64,000 nt of DNA from Myxococcus qinghaiensis. GTDB taxonomy: Bacteria > Myxococcota > Myxococcia > Myxococcales > Myxococcaceae. The notes beneath the pieces are model-generated. The model made no database searches. It had not been told where the DNA came from and saw nothing but the letters and a program-made list of their open reading frames with translations. Positions 1-8,514 of this stretch are shown in pieces. The first letter of the stretch is position 1, and every line of letters starts with the position of its first letter. The DNA lies in contig NZ_JAKCFA010000010.1 of NCBI RefSeq assembly GCF_024198215.1, forward strand, positions 124,001-188,000, written 5' to 3'. Position numbers and translations under genes: made by a program.

Positions 1-1261
1 CCCGGAACTCATCGTCGAGCACTGGGCCGCCATCCTCGTGCTCACCGGCGTGGTCATCCTGGGCAAGCTCATCAGCGTGACGCTGGGGGCCTTCCTCACC
101 GGCAACGGCACGCGCACGTCGGTGCAGGCGGGCATGAGCCTGGCGCAGATTGGTGAGTTCTCCTTCATCATCGCGGGCCTGGGGCTGTCGCTGAAGGCGA
201 CCGGCTCGTTCATCTATCCGGTGGCGGTGGCCGTGTCGGCCATCACCACGCTGACCACGCCCTTGCTCATCAAGGTGTCGGGGCCGGTGGCCACGTGGGT
301 GGACCGCAAGCTGCCCAAGCCGCTGCAGACCTTCGTCACGTTGTACGGCACGTGGGTGGAGCGGCTGCGTCAGGCGCCAAGGCGGGAGACGCTGGGCGCG
401 GGCGTGCGGCGGCTGATTCGCCTGCTGGTGCTGGACGCCGTGCTGCTGGTGACGCTGGTGATTGGGACGACGATGTCGGCCGAGCGCATGGCGGGCTTCG
501 TCGAGACGCGCACGGGGCTGGACGAGGACGTGTCCAAGAACGTCATCCTCGGTGGCGCGGTGCTGCTCGCGGTGCCGTTCATCCTGGGCGTCATCGGCAT
601 CGCCCGGCGGCTGGGCGCGACGTTGGCGGAGGCGGCGCTGCCCGCGCGCAAGGACGGCAAGCTGGACCTGGCCGTGGCGCCTCGGCGGGTGCTGCTCGTC
701 ACGCTGCAGGTGGGAATCATCCTCCTGGTGGGCATCCCCATCGTCGTGGTGACGCAGCCCTTCCTCAAGGGCGCCACCGGTCCCCTCATCGTGCTGGCGC
801 TGGTGGGCGCGCTGGGTGTGGCGTTCTGGCGGGGCGCGACGAACCTGCACGGCCACGTGCGCGCCGGAGCGCAGGTCATCGTCGCGGCGCTGGCGGCGCA
901 GTCGCACTCGAAGGAGCCGGGTGGGGACGAGCACGCGCTGGACCACGTCCAGGGGCTGTTGCCGGGCCTGGGCGCTCCGGCCTCCGTGAGACTGGAGGAG
1001 AAGAGCCCCGTGGCGGGCAAGACGCTGGCGCAGGTGAACCTGCGCGGCCTCACGGGCGCGACAGTGCTGGCCATCCAGCGCGGCGAGGAGAGCGTGTCCG
1101 TGCCCACCGCGCAGGAGGTCCTCCAGGTGGGCGACGTGCTCGCGCTGACAGGCACGTGCGAGGCGGTGGACGCGGCGAAGGCGCTCCTGACGGGGCCCAC
1201 CACGCCGTCGGTGCCACCTCCGGAGGTTCCTCCGAACGAAGAGGCCCACGCCCACGGGTAG
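1..1261 (+). CDS. CPA2-type cation:proton antiporter, C-terminal part (5' end outside window)
   Basis: This is an open frame running in from the window edge, with 419 residues visible before the TAG stop. The first ~80 residues are membrane helices of a Na+/H+ or K+/H+ exchanger (KefB/YbaL type), including the G-(M/I)-S-L-A-Q-I-G-E-F-S-F helix typical of CPA2 antiporters. Three or four more hydrophobic segments follow (about 420-840). The last ~100 residues read as an RCK_C/TrkA-C regulatory domain (P-V-A-G-K-T-L then G-D-V-L-A-L-T-G). No TrkA-N (Rossmann) domain is seen between pore and RCK_C, so this is not a full KefB. It probably exchanges monovalent cations for protons at the inner membrane; the ion cannot be told from sequence. 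Confidence 0.85.
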   Translation, partial: PELIVEHWAAILVLTGVVILGKLISVTLGAFLTGNGTRTSVQAGMSLAQIGEFSFIIAGLGLSLKATGSFIYPVAVAVSAITTLTTPLLIKVSGPVATWVDRKLPKPLQTFVTLYGTWVERLRQAPRRETLGAGVRRLIRLLVLDAVLLVTLVIGTTMSAERMAGFVETRTGLDEDVSKNVILGGAVLLAVPFILGVIGIARRLGATLAEAALPARKDGKLDLAVAPRRVLLVTLQVGIILLVGIPIVVVTQPFLKGATGPLIVLALVGALGVAFWRGATNLHGHVRAGAQVIVAALAAQSHSKEPGGDEHALDHVQGLLPGLGAPASVRLEEKSPVAGKTLAQVNLRGLTGATVLAIQRGEESVSVPTAQEVLQVGDVLALTGTCEAVDAAKALLTGPTTPSVPPPEVPPNEEAHAHG

Positions 1262-1476
1262 CCGCGCTCACGGCCGCTGGGCCGGTGAGACTCCAGGCGC
1301 CGGGCAGGGAGGGAAGGGGGAGGCGGCTCGGTGTGCCTCCCCAGCCGGCGGCTTCACGGGGAAGAGCTTCGGGGCCCGCGCGCCCTGAAGCCCTCCAGCC
1401 GGCCGGCCGTCGCCTGGAGTGGGTAGGCGCGCGAGGCCGGTAGGGGATTGCCGCGCGCGTCTCCAGCTTGCGGGAC

Positions 1477-1746
1477 ATGAAGCGAATCGCCGCGCGGCTC
1501 AGGGCCACCGTCATCCTGGCCCTGGGCCTGATGTCGACCGGGGCCTGGGCCTGTGAGACTTGTCGTCCTCGGGTCGAGGCGGGCATCTACAACGAGCACT
1601 TCGTGGGGCGGCTCGCGCTGACGCTGATGCCGCTGCTCGTGGTGCTCTGCCTCGTCGCGCTCATCGTGGGGTTTCCCTGGGGCGCGGGCCGTCAGGGCGT
1701 GCCGGGTGCATCGGCGCGACGCCACGCCAGCCGGGAGGAGTCATGA
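1477..1746 (+). CDS. Small membrane protein with exported CETC motif
   Basis: This 89-residue protein has an N-terminal signal-like helix (about residues 6-24), then C-E-T-C just after the predicted export site, a short linker and a second hydrophobic helix (about 42-65) with a basic tail. The paired cysteines could be a redox or metal site on the periplasmic face, which is inference only. I prefer the ATG at 1477 over the in-frame TTG at 1468. The stop overlaps the next start by four bases (ATGA), so it is probably translated together with the DUF2243 gene. The family is not recognised. Confidence 0.7.
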   Translation: MKRIAARLRATVILALGLMSTGAWACETCRPRVEAGIYNEHFVGRLALTLMPLLVVLCLVALIVGFPWGAGRQGVPGASARRHASREES

Positions 1747-2276
1747 CGAACGCACTCCAGGGACCTGATGTCGCCGTGAACCGGCGTCCGCTGCTGGCCG
1801 CCGCGCTGCTGCTGGGCGTGGGCATGGGGGGCTTCGTCGACGGCATCCTGCTGCACCAGATACTGCAGTGGCACAACATGCTCGCCAGCCAGGTGCCCGT
1901 CACGGACCTGGTCAGCGCCAAGGTGAACATGTTCTGGGACGGCCTGTTCCATGCCTTCACGTGGCTGACGACGGCGGCGGGGCTCGTGCTGTTGTGGCGT
2001 GCCGGGAGGCGCGTGGACGTCCCCTGGAGTGGACGCATCCTGTCGGGAGGCGTGCTCGCGGGGTGGGGTCTCTTCAACGTCGTCGAAGGACTCATCGACC
2101 ACCAGCTCCTCGGACTTCACCATGTGAAGCCTGGCCCGCATGAGCTCGCGTGGGACCTGGGCTTCCTCGCGTTCGGTGTCGTGTTGCTGCTCGTGGGCGG
2201 AGCGCTCATGCGCGCGGGGCGCGAGGACACCCGAGCACGGGGAGGCCGCCCCTTGCGTCCCCTGCACGCCCACTGA
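1743..2276 (+). CDS. DUF2243 family membrane protein
   Basis: This is a 177-residue, four-helix membrane protein. The diagnostic stretch is G-F-V-D-G-I-L-L-H-Q-I-L-Q-W-H-N-M (about residues 25-41), with more histidines in D-G-L-F-H-A-F and D-H-Q-L-L-G-L-H-H-V. This histidine pattern is the hallmark of DUF2243. Members often sit near cytochrome oxidase assembly genes and are suspected, not shown, to handle metal or haem. It is coupled by a 4-bp overlap to the small CETC protein upstream. The ATG at 1743 follows a GGGAGGAG ribosome site. No oxidase genes are visible in the window. Confidence 0.85.
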   Translation: MTNALQGPDVAVNRRPLLAAALLLGVGMGGFVDGILLHQILQWHNMLASQVPVTDLVSAKVNMFWDGLFHAFTWLTTAAGLVLLWRAGRRVDVPWSGRILSGGVLAGWGLFNVVEGLIDHQLLGLHHVKPGPHELAWDLGFLAFGVVLLLVGGALMRAGREDTRARGGRPLRPLHAH

Positions 2277-2489
2277 AGGTCCCGCCGCTCAGGCGTCGTG
2301 CCTCAGTGCCTCCCTTACGAGAGGCTCCTCGTGTCGCGGTCGGATGCTTGCCCGCCGCGCGGTCCGGAAGGGAGGCGATGCGCCTGCGCGTCACGCCCTC
2401 CGAGCGGGAGCCCGATGCGCCCGGACAACCCCTTTCGTCCCGCCGCTTCGTTTTCAAATTGAGACATCCACAGCGGTGGGAGCATGACC

Positions 2490-3035
2490 ATGAAATTTTT
2501 CCGAAGTGGATGGCTGATGGGCGCGCTGGTGTCAGCGATGGTGTTTGGGTGGGGCTGTGAATCTCGACGGGCCTCCGAGGCGCAGGAACAGCAGGACACC
2601 AGCGGTTCGGGAAGCACGACGGGGTCGCAGATAGGCGGGCCGGCGACAGGTGGTGGAACCGGTGGTAGCGGCGCGGGCTCCAACTCCGGAACCACGGGCT
2701 CCGGCATCAACGACACGGGCTCCGGTGGCAGTGGTTCAACGGGCGCTGGTGGCAGTGGCGCGAGCGGCACCGGGAGCACGGACACCTCGGGCAGCAGCAG
2801 CACGAACGACCCGGCCACCAGCGGAACGAGCCCGAGCGGCACCGGTGGTACCGGAGCGAGTGGAACCAGCATCGGCAACCCGAACACCACGGGAGGGACC
2901 GGAGGCGCGGGCTCCAGCGGCGGCTCGGGAGTGGGGCTCGATGGCACCAGCACCGGGAGCGGCACCAGCACTGGAAGCGGCACCAGCACCGACGGGAACA
3001 CGAGCGGGAGTGGAAGCAACGGCACGAGGCGTTAG
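2490..3035 (+). CDS. Gly/Ser/Thr-rich repetitive lipoprotein
   Basis: A 181-residue protein has a lipoprotein signal (basic start, hydrophobic core, lipobox F-G-W-G-C, Cys near residue 23). The rest is almost entirely Gly, Ser, Thr, Asn and Asp in short irregular repeats such as G-T-G-G and S-T-G-S-G-T. No folded domain is visible; it is likely an extended surface or periplasmic linker. The ATG at 2490 is preferred over 2484 because GGGAG sits seven bases upstream. It stands alone, with about 200 bases on either side showing no other gene. Function unknown. Confidence 0.75.
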   Translation: MKFFRSGWLMGALVSAMVFGWGCESRRASEAQEQQDTSGSGSTTGSQIGGPATGGGTGGSGAGSNSGTTGSGINDTGSGGSGSTGAGGSGASGTGSTDTSGSSSTNDPATSGTSPSGTGGTGASGTSIGNPNTTGGTGGAGSSGGSGVGLDGTSTGSGTSTGSGTSTDGNTSGSGSNGTRR

Positions 3036-3226
3036 CCCGTGACGGATGAGACCGGGCCGCGCGCGTTGGCGCTGGCCCGAACCCTCACCCCTTCCAACGG
3101 AGGAGGCGCGTCCGGGACTGACGCGAGCGCGGAACAGCGGAGGCGCGGCCCTTTCCACCCAGTCCCCTGTCCGCGGGACGGAGAGAGGCGCGGCGTCCAG
3201 GACCGCCGAGCGGCCCGGACCGCGCG

Positions 3227-3946
3227 CTATCGCTTCAGCGCGTACTTGCCGATGACGTAGAGGGCGCGCACGCCGTCCTTCCAGCCAATCTTCTTGCCCT
3301 CTTCGTACGTGCGCCCGTGGTAGCTGATGGGCACCTCGAAGATGCGCCAGTTGCCGCGCGCCACCTTGGCGGTGATTTCGGGCTCGAAGCCGAAGCGGTC
3401 CTCCTCCACCTCGACGGAGCGCAGCACCTCGGCGCGGAAGGCCTTGTAGCAGGTCTCCATGTCCGTGAGGTTCAGCCCGCTCGTCATGTTGGAGAGCGTG
3501 GTCAGGATGTTGTTGAGCACCGTGTGCCAGTAGTACAGCACCCGCCGGGGCGTCCCCGTGAAGCGGCTTCCAAAGACGACGTCCGCCTCACCGTCCAGGA
3601 TGGGCTGAATCACCTTCGGGATATCCTTCGGGTCGTATTCCAGGTCCGCGTCCTGCACGAGGATGATGTCCCCCGTCGCCTCGGCGAAGCCGCGCCGCAG
3701 CGCCGCGCCCTTGCCCTGGTTCTGCTCCTGGAACAGCACCCGGACTTCGTTCCGGTTCTTGGGGGACCCACCCAACACGCCCACCCCCTGCTCCGCGAGC
3801 TGCTGGAGCAGTTCCCGACTTCCGTCCCGGGAGCAATCATCCACCAGGACGAGCTCCTTCGGAAAATCGACGGCGATGCAGCGGCGCAGCAGCTCCGCGA
3901 GGGTGGGAATCTCGTTGTAAACAGGAATGACAAGAGAGACGAGCAT
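3227..3946 (-). CDS. Family 2 glycosyltransferase, dolichyl/polyprenyl-phosphate sugar synthase type
   Basis: A 239-residue GT-A fold transferase. The order is L-V-I-P-V-Y-N-E at residues 4-11, V-D-D-C-S-R-D-G-S (nucleotide binding, D36/D37), N-Q-G-K-G-A-A-L near 76-83, the D-x-D-like Q-D-A-D-L-E-Y at 98-104 and T-D-M-E-T-C-Y-K near 161. These match the soluble DPM1-like class that moves a sugar from a nucleotide sugar to a polyprenyl phosphate. There is no C-terminal membrane domain, so it should act at the cytoplasmic face. It is divergent from the sensor kinase at 4148, with about 200 bases between. Sugar and pathway cannot be told. Confidence 0.85.
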   Translation of the reverse strand: MLVSLVIPVYNEIPTLAELLRRCIAVDFPKELVLVDDCSRDGSRELLQQLAEQGVGVLGGSPKNRNEVRVLFQEQNQGKGAALRRGFAEATGDIILVQDADLEYDPKDIPKVIQPILDGEADVVFGSRFTGTPRRVLYYWHTVLNNILTTLSNMTSGLNLTDMETCYKAFRAEVLRSVEVEEDRFGFEPEITAKVARGNWRIFEVPISYHGRTYEEGKKIGWKDGVRALYVIGKYALKR

Positions 3947-4147
3947 GGCGGTGTGCGCTCTACCTCATTTCGACCCCGGGGGCGACTGTCCAGCACCCGG
4001 CGCGAAGTCCCAAGGTGCATGCCCTTTCCTCGCGCGAGGGTGTGAGATGGGCGGTGTCTAGAGTCGCCTGCTTTTCGTGGAATGCTCCGTTGAGGGGAGG
4101 GCCTGGGGGGGGCTCCCCTTTCATTCGGGACAGCGGAAGGGAACGCC

Positions 4148-6655
4148 ATGAACGACCAGCTCGGACGTGCGGTGCGCGGCGCGGTTTCCCTGGAGCGGTT
4201 TACCCTGGTGGATGAGGGCCCCTGGACGGGGCTGCGGGACTTTTTCTATGGCGCCTGGAACATGCCGCACGGCCACTGCTACCTGTGGAAACAGGACCTG
4301 GTGGCGATGCATGTCGTTTCGGACGCCTTCATCGGCTCCGCCTACTTCTTCATCTCCCTGACGCTGTACGCCATGGTGAAACGCAGCCGCCTGCCCTTCG
4401 GCGGGATGATTCTGTCCTTTGGCGTCTTCATCGCCGCGTGTGGGCTGACGCACCTGATGGAGGTGTGGAACGTCTGGTACTCGGCCTACTACCTGGGGGG
4501 CGGCATCAAGGTGGTGACGGCGGTGGCGTCGGTGGCCACGGGCATGTACCTGGTGCCGCTGCGCGGGCGGGTGGTGGAGTTCACGGACGCGGCGCGGCTC
4601 TCCGAGGAGCGCCGGGTGCGTCTGGAGAAGAGCTCCCTGGAGCTGGAGGACCTGTACGCGCGACTGAAGGAGTCGGAGGCGCAGCGCACGGGCTTCTTCG
4701 CCAATGTCAGCCATGAGCTGCGCACGCCGCTGACGCTCATCCTGGGGCCGGTGGAGCGGCTGCTGCACGACGGGGAGCTGCCCGAGTCCGCCCACAAGGA
4801 CCTGGAGGTGGTGCGCCGCAACGCGCGGGTGTTGCTGCGGCACGTGAATGCGCTCCTGGACGTGGCCAAGCTGGACGCGGGGAAGATGCGCCTCCAGTAC
4901 GAGGAGGCGGACCTGGCGAGGCTGGTGCGGCTGGGCGCGGAGAACTTCGAGGGCCTGGCGGCGGAGCGCCGGCTGGACTTCACGCTGGAGCTGCCGGACA
5001 TGCTGCCAGCGCAGGTGGACGCCGAGAAGCTGGACCGCGTGGTGCTGAACCTCCTGTCCAACGCGGCCAAGTTCACTCCGCCGGGCGGCGGCATCCGTGT
5101 CGCGCTGAGCGCGGAGGCAGGCCGGGCCCGTCTGGTGGTGGAGGACACCGGGCCGGGCGTGCGGCTGGAGCTGAGAGAGGCCATCTTCGAGCGCTTCCGC
5201 CAGGGGGACGAGGCCACGGTGAGGGACTCGGGAGGCACCGGGCTGGGGCTGGCCATCACCCGTGACTTCGTGATGCTGCACGAGGGGCGCGTCTGGGTGG
5301 AGGACCGGCCGGGAGGGGGTGCCCGCTTCGTGGTGGAGCTGCCGCTGATGGCGCCCGAGGGCGTGAAGCTGCTGGCCCGGCCGGAGCTGGAGGGCCGGGT
5401 GGAGCAGCGCGCGGCGGCGCGCGCGGAGCTGGACGTGCTGCGGCCGGAGGCGCGGGAGGTGATGGCGTCGACGCGCGCGGAGGACTCGAGCCGCCCGCGC
5501 GTGCTGGTGGTGGAGGACACGCGGGAGATGCGCCGCTTCGTGGTGGAGACGCTGTCGAAGGACTTCCAGGTGGCCACCGCGGTGGACGGCGTGGACGGGC
5601 TGGTGCAGGCGGAGCGGATGCAGCCGGACGTCATCGTCAGCGACTTGATGATGCCGCGCATGGGGGGAGACCAGCTGGTGCGCGCGGTGCGCTCGCGTCC
5701 CGGAATCGAGTCCACGCCCATCCTGCTGCTCACCGCGCGCGCGGACGATGCGATGCGGGTGGACCTGCTGCGCACGGGGGCGCAGGACTACGTGGTGAAG
5801 CCCTTCGTGTCCGAGGAGCTGGTGGCGCGGGTGACGAACCTGGCGGTGATGAAGCGCACGCGCGAGGTGCTCCAGGGCCTCCTGGCCGCGCGCTCGGTGG
5901 ACCTGGAGGCGATGGCGCGCGAGCTGGGCATGCGCAAGCGCCAGTTGGAGGTGGCGCTGGAGACCACCGAGCGCGCCAGCACGTCGCGCAGCACGCTGCT
6001 CCAGTTGGTGTCGCACGAGCTGCGCACGCCGCTGTCGGTGCTCCAGCTCACCCAGCACGCCCTCCAGAAGGAGCTGGACGGCATGCCGCCCCGGGCCTTG
6101 GACATGTTCGACCGGATGCACCGCTCCACGGTGCGGCTGCGGGACATGGTGGAGATGGTGCTCCAGTACAACCAGTTGGAAGAGGGACGGCTGGTGGTGA
6201 GGCGTCAGGCGGTGGACCTGGGCGAGGTGGTGGAGGAGGTGGTGGAGGAGGCGCGCGCGGAGGCGCGGCGCAAGGGCCTGGCGCTGGAGCTGGAGCGTCC
6301 CCCCGGCAAGGCGGTGGCGCGCACGGACCCGCGCATCGTCCAGATGGTGCTGCTCAACCTGGTGACGAACGCGGTGAAGTACACCGAGAAGGGCGGCGTG
6401 TCGGTGGCGGTGGAGGCGCGTCCCGAGGGCTGGCGGCTGCGGGTGCGCGACACCGGCCCGGGCATCCCCCGCGCCGCGCATGCGCGTGTCTTCGAGCCCT
6501 TCGAGCACCTGGAGCCCTTGGACCACAAGTCCAAGCCGGGCGTGGGCCTGGGGCTGACGCTGGTGCGGGAGATGGTGTCGGTGTTGGGCGGCGTCGTCTC
6601 GGTGGCCTCCGAGCCCGGCGTCGGCAGCGAGTTCACCGTCGAGCTGCCGTCCTGA
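4148..6655 (+). CDS. Hybrid histidine kinase with ethylene-receptor-like membrane sensor domain
   Basis: An 835-residue protein. Residues 35-140 hold M-P-H-G-H-C-Y-L-W and three membrane helices matching the ETR1 ethylene-binding domain: D59, Y66, I95, C98 and H102 line up in spacing with ETR1 D25, Y32, I62, C65 and H69, where the Cys and His bind the copper cofactor. ETR1 P36 is Ser here. A short coiled coil leads to a first kinase (H179 in H-E-L-R-T-P, N-box about 291, G-L-G-L about 355), a receiver (441-560, phospho-acceptor D489, K541) and a second kinase (H613). There is no GAF domain. The ATG follows GGAAGGGAACGCC. The ligand is inferred, not shown. The last 23 bases overlap the convergent decarboxylase gene. 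Confidence 0.9.
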   Translation: MNDQLGRAVRGAVSLERFTLVDEGPWTGLRDFFYGAWNMPHGHCYLWKQDLVAMHVVSDAFIGSAYFFISLTLYAMVKRSRLPFGGMILSFGVFIAACGLTHLMEVWNVWYSAYYLGGGIKVVTAVASVATGMYLVPLRGRVVEFTDAARLSEERRVRLEKSSLELEDLYARLKESEAQRTGFFANVSHELRTPLTLILGPVERLLHDGELPESAHKDLEVVRRNARVLLRHVNALLDVAKLDAGKMRLQYEEADLARLVRLGAENFEGLAAERRLDFTLELPDMLPAQVDAEKLDRVVLNLLSNAAKFTPPGGGIRVALSAEAGRARLVVEDTGPGVRLELREAIFERFRQGDEATVRDSGGTGLGLAITRDFVMLHEGRVWVEDRPGGGARFVVELPLMAPEGVKLLARPELEGRVEQRAAARAELDVLRPEAREVMASTRAEDSSRPRVLVVEDTREMRRFVVETLSKDFQVATAVDGVDGLVQAERMQPDVIVSDLMMPRMGGDQLVRAVRSRPGIESTPILLLTARADDAMRVDLLRTGAQDYVVKPFVSEELVARVTNLAVMKRTREVLQGLLAARSVDLEAMARELGMRKRQLEVALETTERASTSRSTLLQLVSHELRTPLSVLQLTQHALQKELDGMPPRALDMFDRMHRSTVRLRDMVEMVLQYNQLEEGRLVVRRQAVDLGEVVEEVVEEARAEARRKGLALELERPPGKAVARTDPRIVQMVLLNLVTNAVKYTEKGGVSVAVEARPEGWRLRVRDTGPGIPRAAHARVFEPFEHLEPLDHKSKPGVGLGLTLVREMVSVLGGVVSVASEPGVGSEFTVELPS

Positions 6656-8075
6656 GCGCCTCCATCAGCGCGTCCAGGTCCGCGTCGGTGGTGAGGGGGT
6701 TGATGAGGGTGACGCGCAGGTGGACGCCCGAGGGCAGCTTCGTCTGCACCAGGTAGAAGTCCCCGCGCGTCACCAGCCGCTCGCGCAGCCGCGCCTGCAG
6801 GGCGTCCCATTCCCCGGGCGGGACGTGCGCGGGCGTGTGGCGGAAGCAGACGATGTTGCAGTCGGGGGAGACGGGCACGTCGAAGTCGGAGGCGGCGGAC
6901 AGGCGCTCGGCGAAGCGGCGGGCCAGGGTGTACGACTCCGTCACCGCGTCAGCGAACAGGCGCGTGCCCAGCACGCTGAGGCAGGCGTAGAGCTTGAGCG
7001 CCATCATCTCCTTGGTGCACTCCATCGTCCGCAAGGCCACGTCGCTCCAGGGGCGCTCCGTGTCGCCGAAGAGGTAGCTGGCCTCCTGGGCGAAGGACTC
7101 GAAGGAGCGCGCGCCGTCGCGGAAGAGGACGGCCGTGACGAGCGCGGGCATGAGCAGGCCCTTGTGCGCGTCCCAGACGACGGAGTCGGCGCGGTCGATG
7201 CCCCGCGCCTGGTGGCGGTACTCGGAGCTGAGCACGGCGGCGGCGCCATGCGCGGCGTCCACGTGGAACCACAGGCCGTGGCGCTCGCAGAAGTCGGCCA
7301 CGGGCTCCAGCGGGTCGAACGCGCCGGTGGAGGTGGAGCCGGCGCTGGCGACGACGGCGATGACCTTGCGCCCCGCGCGCGTGGCCGCGTCCAGCGCGGG
7401 CTCCAGGCCTTCCGGGCGCAGCCGGAAGCGCTCGTCGACGGGGAGGGGCACCACGCCGCCCGCGCCCCAGCCCATGACGCGCGTGGCGCGCGACAGGCAG
7501 TAGTGCGCCGTCGTCGGCACCAGCACGGCGAGCGGCGGGCCCGCGTGCGCGCCGTCATTCCACGCGTCATAGCCGGCCTTCGCCTGTCGCGCGGCGAGCA
7601 GCGCGGTGAGGGTGCCGAGCGAGCCGCCCGAGGTCAGCACCCCGTCGCTGGACTCCGGCAGGCCCAGGCGCGCCGCCATCCACCTGAGCACGTTGCGCTC
7701 CATGGCGGTGGAGACGGGGCCCATCTCGTACACGGCCATGCCGTTGTTGAGCAGGGAGGACACGGCGTCGCACAGCGCGGCCAGCGGCACCGGGGCCGTC
7801 ACCTGGTGGCCCACGTAGCGCGGGTGGTGCAGGTGGTTGGAGCCGGAGAGCACGCGCGCCACCAGCTCCGCGAAGTCGCCCGTGGGCTCCTCCGGAAAGG
7901 ATGCGGAGAAGCGGTCCACGTTCACCGCTGGCGCTGCCCACGGCAGCACGGGCATTCCCTCGCCGCGTTGGGCCTGTCCCAGGTAGTCCGCCAGCGTGTC
8001 CACCAGCGTGCGGCCCTCGCGACGGAAGGCCTCGGTGTCATAGGCGGCGGCGATGCGCTCACGAAAGTCGGTCAT
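6633..8075 (-). CDS. PLP-dependent group II amino-acid decarboxylase
   Basis: A 480-residue fold-type I decarboxylase of the glutamate/aromatic/diaminobutyrate family. Visible are T-S-G-G-S-L-G-T (148-155, phosphate site), H-V-D-A-A-H-G (D273 for the pyridine nitrogen) and the Schiff-base lysine K305 in W-D-A-H-K-G-L-L-M-P. N-terminal H-P-R-Y-V-G-H is typical of the 2,4-diaminobutyrate/siderophore-type branch, but the substrate cannot be fixed. It is convergent with, and overlaps by 23 bases, the hybrid kinase at 4148-6655. It is divergent from the selenoprotein gene at 8262. Full length for the family. Confidence 0.88.
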   Translation of the reverse strand: MTDFRERIAAAYDTEAFRREGRTLVDTLADYLGQAQRGEGMPVLPWAAPAVNVDRFSASFPEEPTGDFAELVARVLSGSNHLHHPRYVGHQVTAPVPLAALCDAVSSLLNNGMAVYEMGPVSTAMERNVLRWMAARLGLPESSDGVLTSGGSLGTLTALLAARQAKAGYDAWNDGAHAGPPLAVLVPTTAHYCLSRATRVMGWGAGGVVPLPVDERFRLRPEGLEPALDAATRAGRKVIAVVASAGSTSTGAFDPLEPVADFCERHGLWFHVDAAHGAAAVLSSEYRHQARGIDRADSVVWDAHKGLLMPALVTAVLFRDGARSFESFAQEASYLFGDTERPWSDVALRTMECTKEMMALKLYACLSVLGTRLFADAVTESYTLARRFAERLSAASDFDVPVSPDCNIVCFRHTPAHVPPGEWDALQARLRERLVTRGDFYLVQTKLPSGVHLRVTLINPLTTDADLDALMEALRTAARR

Positions 8076-8261
8076 GGCGAAGCGGGAACCTAGCCGCGTC
8101 GGGTGGCGCCGTCTTCGGGCGCGAGCGGGGTGCCCGAAGTCCCGCTCGCCAATGAACGACTGGTGGGTCCAGGGGAGGGCAAGCAGGCTGGTCCGCGCAC
8201 TCGAAACGCATTATCTCCAGAGGACGGGCACAGCCGATGCGCCCGGCGGAGGAGACGCACC

Positions 8262-8501
8262 ATGGCGGACGCGAAGCAGGTCTCGATTACCTACTGTAAT
8301 TCCTGAGGCTACAAGCCTCGGGCCGCCCGTGCGGCGGCCGTGCTGAAGGACGAACTGGATGTAGAGACGGAGCTGAAGCCAGGACCGTCGGGCAGCTACG
8401 AGGTCCGGGTCGGCGACAAGGTGGTCATCCGGAAGGACTCGCTGGCCTTCCCCACGGACCAGGAGGTGGTCGACGCGGTAGCGCGCGCCCTGGACGGATG
8501 A
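8262..8501 (+). CDS. SelW-like (Rdx family) selenoprotein with in-frame TGA read as selenocysteine
   Basis: From the ATG at 8262 (GGAGGAG seven bases upstream) the frame reads 14 codons, a TGA at 8304-8306, then 64 sense codons to the true stop at 8499-8501: 79 residues. The protein has the Rdx (SelW/SelT/SelH) pattern: beta strand V-S-I-T-Y, redox motif C12-N-S-U15, then G-Y-K-P-R-A, an L-x-x-G-P-S-G-S-Y-E-V-R-V strand pair and a C-terminal helix, at the family's usual length. Third positions after the TGA are about 85% G or C, so coding continues. A SECIS-like hairpin sits at 8321-8339. A small thiol or selenol oxidoreductase is implied. The alternative, a recent nonsense mutation, is less likely because the TGA is exactly where Rdx proteins carry U or C. 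Confidence 0.88.
8304..8339 (+). promoter_or_regulatory. Candidate bacterial SECIS element after the UGA
   Basis: The UGA is at 8304-8306. A perfect seven-pair stem, GGCCGCC (8321-8327) with GGCGGCC (8333-8339), closes a five-base loop CGTGC (8328-8332). The loop starts 22 bases after the UGA and has G as its second base. As I recall it, the known bacterial rule wants an apical loop about 16-37 bases after the UGA with a G in the first two loop positions; both hold. SelB bound to such a loop recruits tRNA-Sec. The stem is also coding, so its GC content alone is weak evidence. Confidence 0.75.
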
Positions 8502-8514
8502 GCCGCGCAGGGAG

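Noticed and set aside
4121..6526. Minus-strand open frame of ~800 codons
   Set aside because: Shadow of the hybrid kinase; His/Arg/Leu/Gln-rich and without family motifs.
8305..8319. Small hairpin GAGGCT-ACA-AGCCTC starting in the UGA itself
   Set aside because: Its loop is only about 5 bases after the UGA, too close for a bacterial SECIS; the stem at 8321-8339 fits much better.
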